Positions 34,005 through 42,329 of a stretch of DNA of 46,942 bases are shown here, piece after piece. The position numbers were made by a program, and so were the translations under genes. The notes below the pieces were generated by a model that worked only from the letters and a program-made list of their open reading frames with translations, was not told the origin of the DNA and made no database searches. Source of the stretch: an uncultured Treponema sp. (GTDB lineage Bacteria; Spirochaetota; Spirochaetia; Treponematales; Treponemataceae); assembly GCA_946631855.1 (NCBI GenBank), contig CAMPAL010000006.1, positions 1 through 46,942 of the forward strand. Direction: 5' to 3'. The first letter of the stretch is position 1; each line of letters starts with the position of its first letter.

Positions 34005-34490
34005 ATGGAAATTCAACAGCTTATAGAACATGATGAATTAATAAACTATCTTCCTCATAAGGGAAAGATGTTTTTACTTTCAAGAGTAACTCAGCATGAT
34101 GTTATAAATCACACAATTACAAGTGAATACGATATTACAGAAAACTGTATTTTTTATGAACCAGATGTAGATGGAGTTCCAACCTGGGCAGGCTTTGAAT
34201 TTATGGCTCAGGGAATTTCTGCTTTAACAGGAATTACAAACACAATAAAAGGCAGAAGTCCTCTTCCTGGATTCATTTTATCTGTAATGGAATTTAAAAC
34301 AGAAGTAGGATATCTTAAAAATAACACTACAATTCAGATGAAAATACATGAAGATTTCAGAGACGAAGAAAATCATATTTATCGTTATATCTGTGAACTT
34401 TATGCAAAAAAAGGTGATGCAAATCCTTCTGTTACTGCAAAAATTTCTGTAATGGAAACAGAAGATGCACACGCTTTATTTGGAGATTAA
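34005..34490 (+). CDS. apeP: ApeP-family 3-hydroxyacyl-ACP dehydratase
   Basis: A 161-residue hotdog protein. INYLPHKGKMFLLSRVTQHD and GFEFMAQGISALTG are typical of the ApeP group. It works with ApeI in an uncommon heteromeric dehydratase. TAGGAG lies at the end of the preceding KS gene and the start codon follows that stop directly. Confidence 0.83.
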   Translation: MEIQQLIEHDELINYLPHKGKMFLLSRVTQHDVINHTITSEYDITENCIFYEPDVDGVPTWAGFEFMAQGISALTGITNTIKGRSPLPGFILSVMEFKTEVGYLKNNTTIQMKIHEDFRDEENHIYRYICELYAKKGDANPSVTAKISVMETEDAHALFGD

Positions 34491-34507
34491 TCTAGGAGGA
34501 TTCAGAA

Positions 34508-35251
34508 ATGAATGAAGATAAGAAAGTTTTAGTTACAGGTGCCAGTGGTGGAATTGGTAGAGCAATTGCCGTTGAAGCTGCTAAAGAAGGATATTATGTA
34601 ATTTGTCATTACAATGGAAATCAGGCAAAAGCAGAAGAAACATTGAATCTGATAAAAGCTGCTGGTGGACAGGGCGAATTAATCAAGTTTGATGTTTCAA
34701 ATCGTGAAGATTGTAAGACAAAACTTGATGAATTAATTGCAAAACATGGTGTTCTCTGGGGCGTTGTAAATAATGCCGGAATTACAAGAGATAATACTTT
34801 TGCAGCTCTTTCTGGTGAAGACTGGGATAAAGTTATTCATACTAATCTTGATAGTTTTTATAACGTTTTGAATCCATTAATTTTGTCAATGGCAAGTAGA
34901 AAAAACAAGCGTGGTGGACGTATCATCACTATTTCTTCAGTTAGTGGTGTAGATGGAAACCGTGGTCAGACAAACTATTCAGCAGCAAAGGCTGGTATTA
35001 TTGGTGCTACAAAGGCACTTGCTGTAGAACTTGCAGGTCGTAAAATTACAGTAAATGCAATTGCACCTGGTGTAATTGAAACAGAAATGACAAAGGCAAT
35101 TGATCCAGCTGTTTATGAAATGATTATGAGCACAATTCCAATGAAGCGTGCAGGTCAGCCAGAAGAAATTGCAGCTGCAGTAAACTTCTTGTTATCAGAA
35201 GGTGCAAGTTATATCACAAGACAGGTTTTAGAGATTGATGGTGGAATGTAA
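34508..35251 (+). CDS. 3-oxoacyl-ACP reductase, FabG-like (ApeQ-like)
   Basis: A 247-residue short-chain dehydrogenase. NADPH-binding TGASGGIGRA, NNAGITRDN, catalytic Ser in ITISSVSGVDG and the Tyr/Lys pair in NYSAAKAG are all present. It reduces the beta-keto group in each polyene cycle. A strong AGGAGG precedes the ATG. The stop overlaps a small coupled ORF by one base. Confidence 0.9.
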   Translation: MNEDKKVLVTGASGGIGRAIAVEAAKEGYYVICHYNGNQAKAEETLNLIKAAGGQGELIKFDVSNREDCKTKLDELIAKHGVLWGVVNNAGITRDNTFAALSGEDWDKVIHTNLDSFYNVLNPLILSMASRKNKRGGRIITISSVSGVDGNRGQTNYSAAKAGIIGATKALAVELAGRKITVNAIAPGVIETEMTKAIDPAVYEMIMSTIPMKRAGQPEEIAAAVNFLLSEGASYITRQVLEIDGGM

Positions 35252-35373
35252 TGACAATCGAAGAAGCGTTAAAAAACGAGCTGCGACAGCGGGTCGTTTT
35301 AGCTTCATCGAAAGAATATTTGGGCAGCGAGACTATGCGAGCTGCTTTATGGATAATTAAAACAGAGGAATAA
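35251..35373 (+). CDS. Small 40-residue ORF in the APE operon, unknown
   Basis: A short frame starting at the TAATG overlap with the reductase stop and ending 7 nt before the next KS. It begins MTIEEALKNELRQRVV and ends RAALWIIKTEE; it is charged and helical with no transmembrane segment. The sequence between the two genes is exactly filled by this frame, and its codons (for example CTGCGACAGCGGGTC) are more G/C-rich than those of its neighbours. I recognise no family. It may be a small partner protein, a translational spacer, or chance. Confidence 0.45.
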   Translation: MTIEEALKNELRQRVVLASSKEYLGSETMRAALWIIKTEE

Positions 35374-35380
35374 ACTGAAT

Positions 35381-36649
35381 ATGGAATTTACTAAAGCAAA
35401 TGGAAAACGCCGCGTTGTTGTAACTGGTGGTGGTATGGTTTCTGCACTTGGACGTGACTGGGAAACCGCATATAAAAACTTGAAAGAATGTAAAAATAAG
35501 ATTCGCTATATGCCAGAATGGGAACGCTATACAAAAATGAATACTCGTCTTGCATGTCCTTATGATGGTGAGATTCCTACTTTCCCACGTAAAAAGATTC
35601 GTGGTATGGGACGTGTAGCAATTTTAGGACTTCTTTCAACACATGACGCCTTGAAAATGGCAGGTCTTCTTGCTGAAGATGGCGAAGATGTAATTGAAGA
35701 ACTTAAAAATGGTCGTACTGGTATTGCATACGGAACTTGTATGGGAAGTATGGATGCTATCGGCGACCTTGCAAAAATGGTTGAAACAGGCGATTCATCA
35801 CACTTGAACAGTCAGACTTATATTAAGGCTATGCCACAGACAAATGCCTGCAATATGAGTGTTTACTGGCAGATTCGTGGACGTGTAATCATCACTGATA
35901 CAGCTTGTACTTCAGGTTCACAGTCAATCGGTTATGGATATGAAGCAATTGAAGACGGACGTCAGGATATTATGATTTGTGGTGGTGCTGAAGAGCTTTC
36001 TGCTCCAGACGCTGCAATTTTTGATACTCTTGGTGCAACATCTTGTATGAACAAAAATCCTGAAGCTACACCAAAATGTTTTGATAAAGATCGTGATGGT
36101 CTGGTTATTGGTGAAGGTGCAGGAACTTTGATTCTTGAAGATCTGGAACACGCCGTTAAACGCGGTGCAAAAATCTACTGTGAAGTTGCAGGATTTGCTA
36201 CAAACATGGATGGTTCTCATATCACTTCTCCAAACAGCGATACTCAGGCTAAATGTCTTGAAATGGCAATTGAAGATGCAGGTATTTCAAAAGATCAGAT
36301 TGCCTATGTAAACGCTCATGGAACAGCAACTCCACATGGAGATATTTCAGAAACTCAGGCAGTTTGGAAGGCATTTGGAAAGGCTGTACCAATTTCTTCT
36401 ACAAAATCATATATTGGACACATTCTTGGTGCCTGTGGTTGTGTAGAAAGCTGGCTCACAATCAACATGATGAACGAAGGCTGGTTCCATCCAAATGTAA
36501 ACTTAGTAAATATCGATCCTGAATGTGCTCCACTCGACTACATCACAGGAAAGGGTCGCAACATTGACGCAGAATATGTAATGGCTAATAACTTCGCTTT
36601 TGGTGGAGTAAATACAAGCTTGATTTTCAAGAAGTGGTCAGATAAATAG
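35381..36649 (+). CDS. apeR: Beta-ketoacyl synthase II type (APE ketosynthase, ApeR-like)
   Basis: A 422-residue full-length condensing enzyme. Cys176 in ITDTACTSGSQ, His313 in VNAHGTATPHGD and His347 in KSYIGHILGACG form the triad. It closes the plus-strand operon. Having two different KS genes plus a chain-length factor matches APE clusters, where one KS is thought to act early or to initiate. GAGG lies 12 nt upstream of the ATG. An intrinsic terminator follows within 40 nt. Confidence 0.8.
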   Translation: MEFTKANGKRRVVVTGGGMVSALGRDWETAYKNLKECKNKIRYMPEWERYTKMNTRLACPYDGEIPTFPRKKIRGMGRVAILGLLSTHDALKMAGLLAEDGEDVIEELKNGRTGIAYGTCMGSMDAIGDLAKMVETGDSSHLNSQTYIKAMPQTNACNMSVYWQIRGRVIITDTACTSGSQSIGYGYEAIEDGRQDIMICGGAEELSAPDAAIFDTLGATSCMNKNPEATPKCFDKDRDGLVIGEGAGTLILEDLEHAVKRGAKIYCEVAGFATNMDGSHITSPNSDTQAKCLEMAIEDAGISKDQIAYVNAHGTATPHGDISETQAVWKAFGKAVPISSTKSYIGHILGACGCVESWLTINMMNEGWFHPNVNLVNIDPECAPLDYITGKGRNIDAEYVMANNFAFGGVNTSLIFKKWSDK

Positions 36650-36665
36650 TGTTGGAATAATTAAG

Positions 36666-36695
36666 AATCCCTGGTTTTGCTGGGGATTTTTTTTT
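36666..36695 (+). terminator. Intrinsic terminator of the APE operon
   Basis: AATCCC (36666-36671) pairs with GGGATT (36683-36688), extended by a T-G pair, with a 9-nt loop and a run of nine T (36687-36695). Confidence 0.75.
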
Positions 36696-36709
36696 AAGGT
36701 GGTGAAAAA

Positions 36710-37105
36710 ATGAACGAAATTTATGAATTTATCAAAAAATGTGGAACATATTATCTTGCAACTGTGGAAGATGGTCAGCCTCGTGTAAGACCATTTGGAA
36801 CAATCAATATTTTTGATGACAAACTTTATATTCAGACTGGAAAAAAGAAAGATGTTTCAAAACAGATTGGAAAAAATCCAAAAGTAGAACTTTGCTGTAT
36901 GTCTGGTTCAGAATGGCTTCGTCTTTCTGGTGAACTTGTAAATGATGATCGTCGTGAAGCAAAAGTTTCAATGCTGGAAGCATATCCAGATTTAAAAGCA
37001 ATGTATTCTGCAGATGATGATAATACTCAGGTCCTTTATTTTAAGAATGCAACTGCAACAATTTCAAGTTTTACAGCAGCTCCAAAAATTATAAAATTAA
37101 ATTAA
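36710..37105 (+). CDS. Pyridoxamine 5'-phosphate oxidase-like flavin-binding protein
   Basis: A 131-residue split-barrel protein. YYLATVEDGQPRVRPFGTIN and KDVSKQIGKNPKVELC match the putative PNPOx/general stress protein 26 group, which binds FMN or F420 and often has no known substrate. AAGGTGG precedes the ATG. It is a separate unit after the APE terminator, and there is nothing to link it to vitamin B6. Confidence 0.78.
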   Translation: MNEIYEFIKKCGTYYLATVEDGQPRVRPFGTINIFDDKLYIQTGKKKDVSKQIGKNPKVELCCMSGSEWLRLSGELVNDDRREAKVSMLEAYPDLKAMYSADDDNTQVLYFKNATATISSFTAAPKIIKLN

Positions 37106-37192
37106 AAACTCCCAAAAAAAGGGTGACGTTTTTAATGATTTTTGATAGTATTTTGCAACTTTTAAAAATTCACATTACTAGGAGTGTAATGT

Positions 37193-38365
37193 ATGTTTAA
37201 TCGTAGTGATTATGTCAGCGATAAAGACTGGCAGCGTTTTTTAGACTTTTCTAAGGATTTTGAAACACCAAATATCGTAATCAATCTTAATACTATCAAA
37301 AATAATTATATAAGATTAAGAGATTCTTTTCCCTACGCACGAATCTACTATGCAATGAAATCAAATCCTGGTGAACCAGTCCTTCAGATGCTCGCTGAAA
37401 TGGGTTCTTGCTTTGACATTGCATCCCGCTACGAACTTGATATGATTTCAAAGTTCAATGTTTCACCTGACCGCCTTTCATACGGAAATACAATCAAAAA
37501 GGCAAAGGATATCAAGTATTTTTATGATAAGGGTGTCCGCATGTTTGCTACAGACAGTAAGGATGACCTTAAAGCAATTGCAGAAAATGCTCCTGGAAGC
37601 CGTATTTATGTACGTATTCTGGTTGAAAATTCTGTTAGTGCAGACTGGCCTCTTTCCCGCAAATTTGGATGTCATCCTGATATGGCTTATGATTTACTTG
37701 TTCTTGCCCGTGATCTTGGTCTTACACCATATGGAATTAGTTTCCATGTTGGTAGTCAGCAGCGTGATATTGGACAGTGGAATGATGCCATCGCAAAGGT
37801 AAAATATCTTTTTACATCACTTGAGGAAGAAGAAGGAATCCGCCTTTCTATGATTAATATGGGTGGTGGTTTTCCTGCTAGTTATATTGAACCTACAAAC
37901 TCGCTTCAGGAATATGCATCAGAAATCACCCGTTATATCCAGGAAGACTTTGGAGACGAAATTCCAGAAATTATTCTTGAACCAGGCCGTTCTTTAGTTG
38001 GTGATTCTGGAATTCTGACAAGTGAAGTAATTCTTACATCCCGAAAAAACAATACTGCTCTTGCCCGCTGGGTTTATGTTGATGCAGGAAAATTCAACGG
38101 ATTAATTGAAACCTTAGATGAATCTATAAAATATCCTGTTGTTACAAGTCGAGATGTTCCTGGTGAAAAAGAAGGAATTGTAATTATTGCAGGTCCAACT
38201 TGTGACAGTATGGACATTATGTATGAAGATGCAAAATATAAGCTTCCAATTTCCCTGAAGGCTGGTGATAAACTTTACTGGCTTTCAACAGGAGCTTACA
38301 CATCAACATATGCTTCTGTTGCATTTAATGGCTTTCCACCAATAAAAACTTATTTCATGAAATAA
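37193..38365 (+). CDS. Type III PLP-dependent decarboxylase (ornithine/diamino acid decarboxylase-like)
   Basis: A 390-residue alanine-racemase-fold decarboxylase. The PLP lysine is Lys56 in IYYAMKSNPGEP; GISFHVGSQQ, the glycine loop MGGGFPA and EPGRSLV bind PLP phosphate; GPTCDSMD holds the active-site Cys contributed across the dimer. Length and motifs resemble the short ornithine or lysine/ornithine decarboxylases that make putrescine or cadaverine. The substrate-specificity helix region cannot be read with confidence. TAGGAG precedes the ATG. It stands between promoters I cannot define well. Confidence 0.85.
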   Translation: MFNRSDYVSDKDWQRFLDFSKDFETPNIVINLNTIKNNYIRLRDSFPYARIYYAMKSNPGEPVLQMLAEMGSCFDIASRYELDMISKFNVSPDRLSYGNTIKKAKDIKYFYDKGVRMFATDSKDDLKAIAENAPGSRIYVRILVENSVSADWPLSRKFGCHPDMAYDLLVLARDLGLTPYGISFHVGSQQRDIGQWNDAIAKVKYLFTSLEEEEGIRLSMINMGGGFPASYIEPTNSLQEYASEITRYIQEDFGDEIPEIILEPGRSLVGDSGILTSEVILTSRKNNTALARWVYVDAGKFNGLIETLDESIKYPVVTSRDVPGEKEGIVIIAGPTCDSMDIMYEDAKYKLPISLKAGDKLYWLSTGAYTSTYASVAFNGFPPIKTYFMK

Positions 38366-38422
38366 GCCTGAGGTTTTTCGTAGCGTTGATGAACTCATAA
38401 AAAAACACTAGAATGGGACACC

Positions 38423-39904
38423 ATGAAGAATGGTTTTGATAATGATAAATACTTAAAAATCCAGTCTGAGCATATAAAAGAACGAATCGCTCAGTTTGGT
38501 GACAAACTTTACCTGGAATTTGGTGGAAAACTTTTTGATGATTATCACGCATCTCGTGTACTTCCAGGTTTTCATCCTGACAGCAAATTACAGATGTTAC
38601 TTCAGCTTGCAGACGTTGCTGAAATTGTAATTGTAATTTCTGCTGTTGATATTGAAAAAAACAAAGTTCGTGGTGATTTAGGAATTACTTACGATAAAGA
38701 TGTACTCCGCCTCCGTGATGAATTTCAAAAACGTGGTTTGATGGTAGGCAGTATTGTTATCACACATTATTCTGGACAAGAAGCAGCAAAAATTTTCCGT
38801 AATAAGCTTAAGAAAATGAACATTAAGACTTATTATCATTATACAATTCCTGGTTATCCTTCAAATGTTAAACTTATCGATAGTGATGAAGGATATGGAA
38901 AGAACGATTATATTGAAACAAGCAGACCTTTAGTTGTTATTACAGCACCTGGTCCTGGTTCTGGAAAAATGGCTACTTGTTTAAGTCAGCTTTATCATGA
39001 AAATAAACGTGGAATCAAAGCTGGATATGCTAAGTTTGAAACTTTCCCAATCTGGAACCTCCCTTTAAAACATCCTGTTAATCTTGCTTATGAAGCAGCA
39101 ACTGCAGATTTAAATGATGTAAACATGATTGATCCATGGCATCTCGAAGCTTATGGAAAAACAACTGTAAATTACAATCGTGATATAGAAATTTTTCCTG
39201 TATTGGATGCAATTTTTAAAGGCATTTACGGAAGCAATCCATATAAATCACCAACTGATATGGGTGTTAATATGGCAGGTTTCTGTATTTATGATGATGA
39301 GGCATGTGCAGAAGCCAGTAAACAGGAAATTATCCGTCGTTATTATGAAGCTTTGAATCGTCTGGTTGATGGAAATGGAACAGAGGAAGAAGTTGATAAA
39401 ATTGAAATAGTAATGAAACAGACTGGCGTTACAACAGATGACAGAAAGGTAACTGTAGCTGCTAAGGAACGCTGTAAAAAATCTGGAGTTCATTCTGCAG
39501 CAATCGAACTTGCAGATGGCACAATTATTACTTCTGAAACTTCTGATTTACTTGGAACAAGTGCTGCTTTAATTTTGAATGCAACAAAACACCTTGCAGG
39601 AATAGATCATAAAGTAAAACTTATTCCAAAAGAGATGATTGAACCAATTCAGAAAATGAAAGTTAATTGTCTGGCAGGAAACAATCCTCGTTTGCATACA
39701 GATGAAGTTCTGGTTGCTCTGGCTATGCTCAGTAATACTGATGAAAATTGTAAGAAGGCCCTTGAGCAGCTTCCAAAGTTGAAGGGATGTCAGGTTCATA
39801 CAACGGTAATGCTTAGCGAAGTTGACAGAAAAATCTTCAAAAAACTTGGTGTAATGCTTACTTGCGAACCAGTTGCAAAAAAACAGAAACCATTAATCGG
39901 TTAA
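38423..39904 (+). CDS. DUF1846 family protein
   Basis: A 493-residue cytoplasmic protein of the DUF1846 family (structures known, function not). It starts MKNGFDNDKYLKIQSEHIKERI, has ASRVLPGFHPDSK, and a P-loop-like APGPGSGKMAT near residue 176 that suggests nucleotide binding. The C-terminal part contains SETSDLLGTSAALILNA. Length is normal for the family, which is common in anaerobes and spirochaetes. It begins 57 nt after the decarboxylase gene with no strong Shine-Dalgarno sequence. No function should be claimed. Confidence 0.85.
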   Translation: MKNGFDNDKYLKIQSEHIKERIAQFGDKLYLEFGGKLFDDYHASRVLPGFHPDSKLQMLLQLADVAEIVIVISAVDIEKNKVRGDLGITYDKDVLRLRDEFQKRGLMVGSIVITHYSGQEAAKIFRNKLKKMNIKTYYHYTIPGYPSNVKLIDSDEGYGKNDYIETSRPLVVITAPGPGSGKMATCLSQLYHENKRGIKAGYAKFETFPIWNLPLKHPVNLAYEAATADLNDVNMIDPWHLEAYGKTTVNYNRDIEIFPVLDAIFKGIYGSNPYKSPTDMGVNMAGFCIYDDEACAEASKQEIIRRYYEALNRLVDGNGTEEEVDKIEIVMKQTGVTTDDRKVTVAAKERCKKSGVHSAAIELADGTIITSETSDLLGTSAALILNATKHLAGIDHKVKLIPKEMIEPIQKMKVNCLAGNNPRLHTDEVLVALAMLSNTDENCKKALEQLPKLKGCQVHTTVMLSEVDRKIFKKLGVMLTCEPVAKKQKPLIG

Positions 39905-39973
39905 AAAAAGTATTTTAATAAATAGTTAGGCTGGAGAGTCTCTCTATTTTATATTTATAGAGGTTATTTTTTT

Positions 39974-41548
39974 ATGAAAACAATTAAAGGTCAGGACCTT
40001 ACAATTGAAGACGTATGTGATGTTGTTTACAAGAAAGAAGAAGTACAACTTCCTACAGACAAAGAATTCTGGGATAGAATGGAAAAATCCCGAAAATTTC
40101 TGGAAGATTACATTGCAACAGGTGTTCCAACATACGGTGTAACAACTGATTTTGGTGATTCATGTCACAATCAGATTAGTGTTGATAAGGCTGGCGAACT
40201 TCAGCGTGATATTTGTATTTATCACGGAATTGGACTTGGTCCAAAGTTTGATCATGATACAGGTCGTGCCGTTGTTCTTGCTCGTTTGAACGGAAATGTA
40301 AAAGGTGGACATTCAGCAATCCGTCCAGAACTTGCAAAGATGATGCTTACAATGTTGAATAAAGATATTATTCCTGTAATTCCTCAGCTTGGTTCAGTTG
40401 GTGCTTCTGGAGACTTAACACCACTTTCATATCTTGCAGCAGCTATTCAGGGTGACCGCGAAGTTTACTACAAGGGTAAGATTGTTCCAACAATGGAAGC
40501 ATTCAATGCAGAAGGAATCAAACCTCTTCCAATCGAAGCAAAAGAAGGGCTGGCAATTATGAACGGAACTTCTGTAATGACAGCAGTTGCTTCTCTTGCA
40601 TGGAAAAAGGCAGAACGCCTCGCAAAAATTTCAGACTTCCTTACAGCTGTTACTTCAGAAATCACACGTGGTAAAGATACTCCATTCGTTGCAAAGGTAA
40701 GTGAAATCAAAAATCATAAGGGACAGATTGATTCTGCAGCTTATGTATATAACATCATTAAGGATTCAAAACGTGTATGGCGTTATGAAGAATTCCTTAA
40801 GAATCAGATTGAAAAACTTGATGGAAAGAAATTCATTGCTCAGACAAATAAAATCCAGGACCGTTATTCAATCCGTTGTGCTCCACAGATTACTGGTGTT
40901 TACCGCGATACATTACGTTTTGCCCGTGAACTTATTACAGAAGAATTAAACTCTGCAAACGATAACCCACTTGTTGATATTGATGCTGGACGTCTTTACA
41001 ACACAGGTAACTTCTACGGTGGACACATTTGTGCCGCTTGTGATTATTTGAGAACAGCTTTGGCAAATATTTCAGATCTTTCTGACAAACAGGCAGAAGT
41101 TATCATTGATGGAAAATTCAATGGTCTTACAGAAAACCTCATTCCATTCACCCCAGCTGATCACCCACGTGCAGGTCTTCGCTTAGGTTTCAAGGCTGCT
41201 CAGATTACAATTTCAGCTATTCGTGGTGAAATTATGAGCTACTGTTTCCCAATTTCTTTGACTTCACAGCCAACAGAAGCATTGAATCAGGATAAAGTTT
41301 CAATGGGTACAATTTCAGCTCGTAAACTTGCAGAACAGATTGATCTTCTTTATCTCCAGTATGGTACACATATGCTCGCTGCAATGCAGGCTGTTGACCT
41401 TGCTGGTTATGATGATTTTGCACCATTTACAAAGAAAGTTCATGACGAAGTTCGTAAAATGTCTGCTTTCGTTGAAGATGATAGAGTTCTTGATAAAGAA
41501 GCTACTGCTGTTGCAGAATGGCTTAAATCTACAGACTTGTTTGCTTAA
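39974..41548 (+). CDS. Aromatic amino acid ammonia-lyase (HAL/PAL/TAL family)
   Basis: A 524-residue MIO enzyme. The cofactor forms from Ala144-Ser145-Gly146 in LGSVGASGDLTPLS; YGVTTDFGDSCHN holds the catalytic Tyr, and NGTSVMTA, NSANDNPLVD and TSQPTEALNQD are family motifs. It removes ammonia from histidine, phenylalanine or tyrosine. The histidine-type TGFG stretch is replaced by TTDFGDSC, so it is not a canonical HutH. No hut genes are near. APE clusters often have such a gene making 4-coumarate or cinnamate for the aryl head, so a TAL/PAL role is attractive. GAGG lies before the ATG and a terminator follows. Confidence 0.85.
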   Translation: MKTIKGQDLTIEDVCDVVYKKEEVQLPTDKEFWDRMEKSRKFLEDYIATGVPTYGVTTDFGDSCHNQISVDKAGELQRDICIYHGIGLGPKFDHDTGRAVVLARLNGNVKGGHSAIRPELAKMMLTMLNKDIIPVIPQLGSVGASGDLTPLSYLAAAIQGDREVYYKGKIVPTMEAFNAEGIKPLPIEAKEGLAIMNGTSVMTAVASLAWKKAERLAKISDFLTAVTSEITRGKDTPFVAKVSEIKNHKGQIDSAAYVYNIIKDSKRVWRYEEFLKNQIEKLDGKKFIAQTNKIQDRYSIRCAPQITGVYRDTLRFARELITEELNSANDNPLVDIDAGRLYNTGNFYGGHICAACDYLRTALANISDLSDKQAEVIIDGKFNGLTENLIPFTPADHPRAGLRLGFKAAQITISAIRGEIMSYCFPISLTSQPTEALNQDKVSMGTISARKLAEQIDLLYLQYGTHMLAAMQAVDLAGYDDFAPFTKKVHDEVRKMSAFVEDDRVLDKEATAVAEWLKSTDLFA

Positions 41549-41567
41549 TCTTATTTTTTAGGCTAAG

Positions 41568-41598
41568 AAAGACGCTCTTTTCAGGGCGTCTTTTTTTT
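41568..41598 (+). terminator. Intrinsic terminator after the ammonia-lyase gene
   Basis: AAAGACGCTC (41568-41577) pairs with GGGCGTCTTT (41584-41593, one G-T pair) around a 6-nt loop; T-run 41591-41598. Confidence 0.88.
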
Positions 41599-41606
41599 GT
41601 TTGTGT

Positions 41607-41612
41607 TATAAT
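41607..41612 (+). promoter_or_regulatory. -10 box of the prsW-like gene, leaderless geometry
   Basis: Consensus TATAAT lies 6 nt before the ATG at 41619 and directly after the terminator. No good -35 is visible, and there is no Shine-Dalgarno sequence. Confidence 0.45.
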
Positions 41613-41618
41613 CCCTTT

Positions 41619-42326
41619 ATGCGATATATCTTATATTTCATTCTGGTACCTGCTCTTTTACCAGTTTTTTTAATTTTTAAATATATTTACGGCCTCGATA
41701 AAAATGAAAGAGAACCTTTTGGTTTTGTCTTAAAAGTGTTGATATATGGGGCAATTTTTTCGATTCCATGTGCGGTGGTTGAAAGATTTGTAATAGGATT
41801 TATTCAGGTTTTTTACGAGACTGGAACAATAAAGTATGCATTTTTAGAAAATACGATTGGAGTTGCGCTGGTAGAAGAATTTTCAAAATTTCTTGTTTTG
41901 ATGATTTTTGTCTGGAAAAATGAAAATTTTGATTATCGTTATGATGGAATTGTTTATGCAACTACTGCTTCTCTTGGCTTTGCGGCGCTTGAAAATATCC
42001 TTTATGTTGTGAATTTTGGAACTGGAGTTTCAATTGGAAGGGCAATCTTTTCAATTCCAGGACATACAACTTTTGGTGTTTTTATGGGCTTTTTCCTCAG
42101 TCGTGCAAAAACTTGTGAACTTGATGATATTAAGGTTGGTAAACATTTTCTCCTTATTTTGTCACTTGGTATTTCAACCCTTATTCATGGTTTTTATGAT
42201 TATCTGCTTTCTGAAGAAATTGCTGCGGCTGGTTATCAGTGGGTTTTCTATATCTTTGTAATTATTCTTGATTTTTTTGCCTGGAAAATTATCCACCATG
42301 AATTTAAAACAGATCATCGTTTGTAA
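41619..42326 (+). CDS. PrsW family intramembrane protease
   Basis: A 235-residue polytopic membrane protein with about seven TM segments. PrsW motifs are the glutamate pair in ALVEEFSKFL, then DGIVYATTASLGFAALENILYV, the histidine in FSIPGHTTFGVFMG and STLIHGFYDYLL. In Bacillus PrsW cleaves an anti-sigma factor; a local ECF/anti-sigma-like pair exists 20 kb away, but a link is speculation. The start at 41619 is preferred over upstream in-frame codons because the -10 box lies at 41607-41612. It is followed 3 nt later by the TIGR02757 gene. Confidence 0.82.
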   Translation: MRYILYFILVPALLPVFLIFKYIYGLDKNEREPFGFVLKVLIYGAIFSIPCAVVERFVIGFIQVFYETGTIKYAFLENTIGVALVEEFSKFLVLMIFVWKNENFDYRYDGIVYATTASLGFAALENILYVVNFGTGVSIGRAIFSIPGHTTFGVFMGFFLSRAKTCELDDIKVGKHFLLILSLGISTLIHGFYDYLLSEEIAAAGYQWVFYIFVIILDFFAWKIIHHEFKTDHRL

Positions 42327-42329
42327 ATT

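Noticed and set aside
32838..36649. KS, dehydratases and FabG as primary fatty acid synthesis genes
   Set aside because: Two ACPs, a chain-length factor, ApeI/ApeP-type dehydratases, a LolA-like carrier and an MMPL exporter together fit an aryl polyene cluster much better than housekeeping fatty acid synthesis.
39974..41548. Histidine ammonia-lyase of a hut pathway
   Set aside because: No hutU, hutI or hutG neighbours are present and the entry loop differs from HutH; kept as family-level call.
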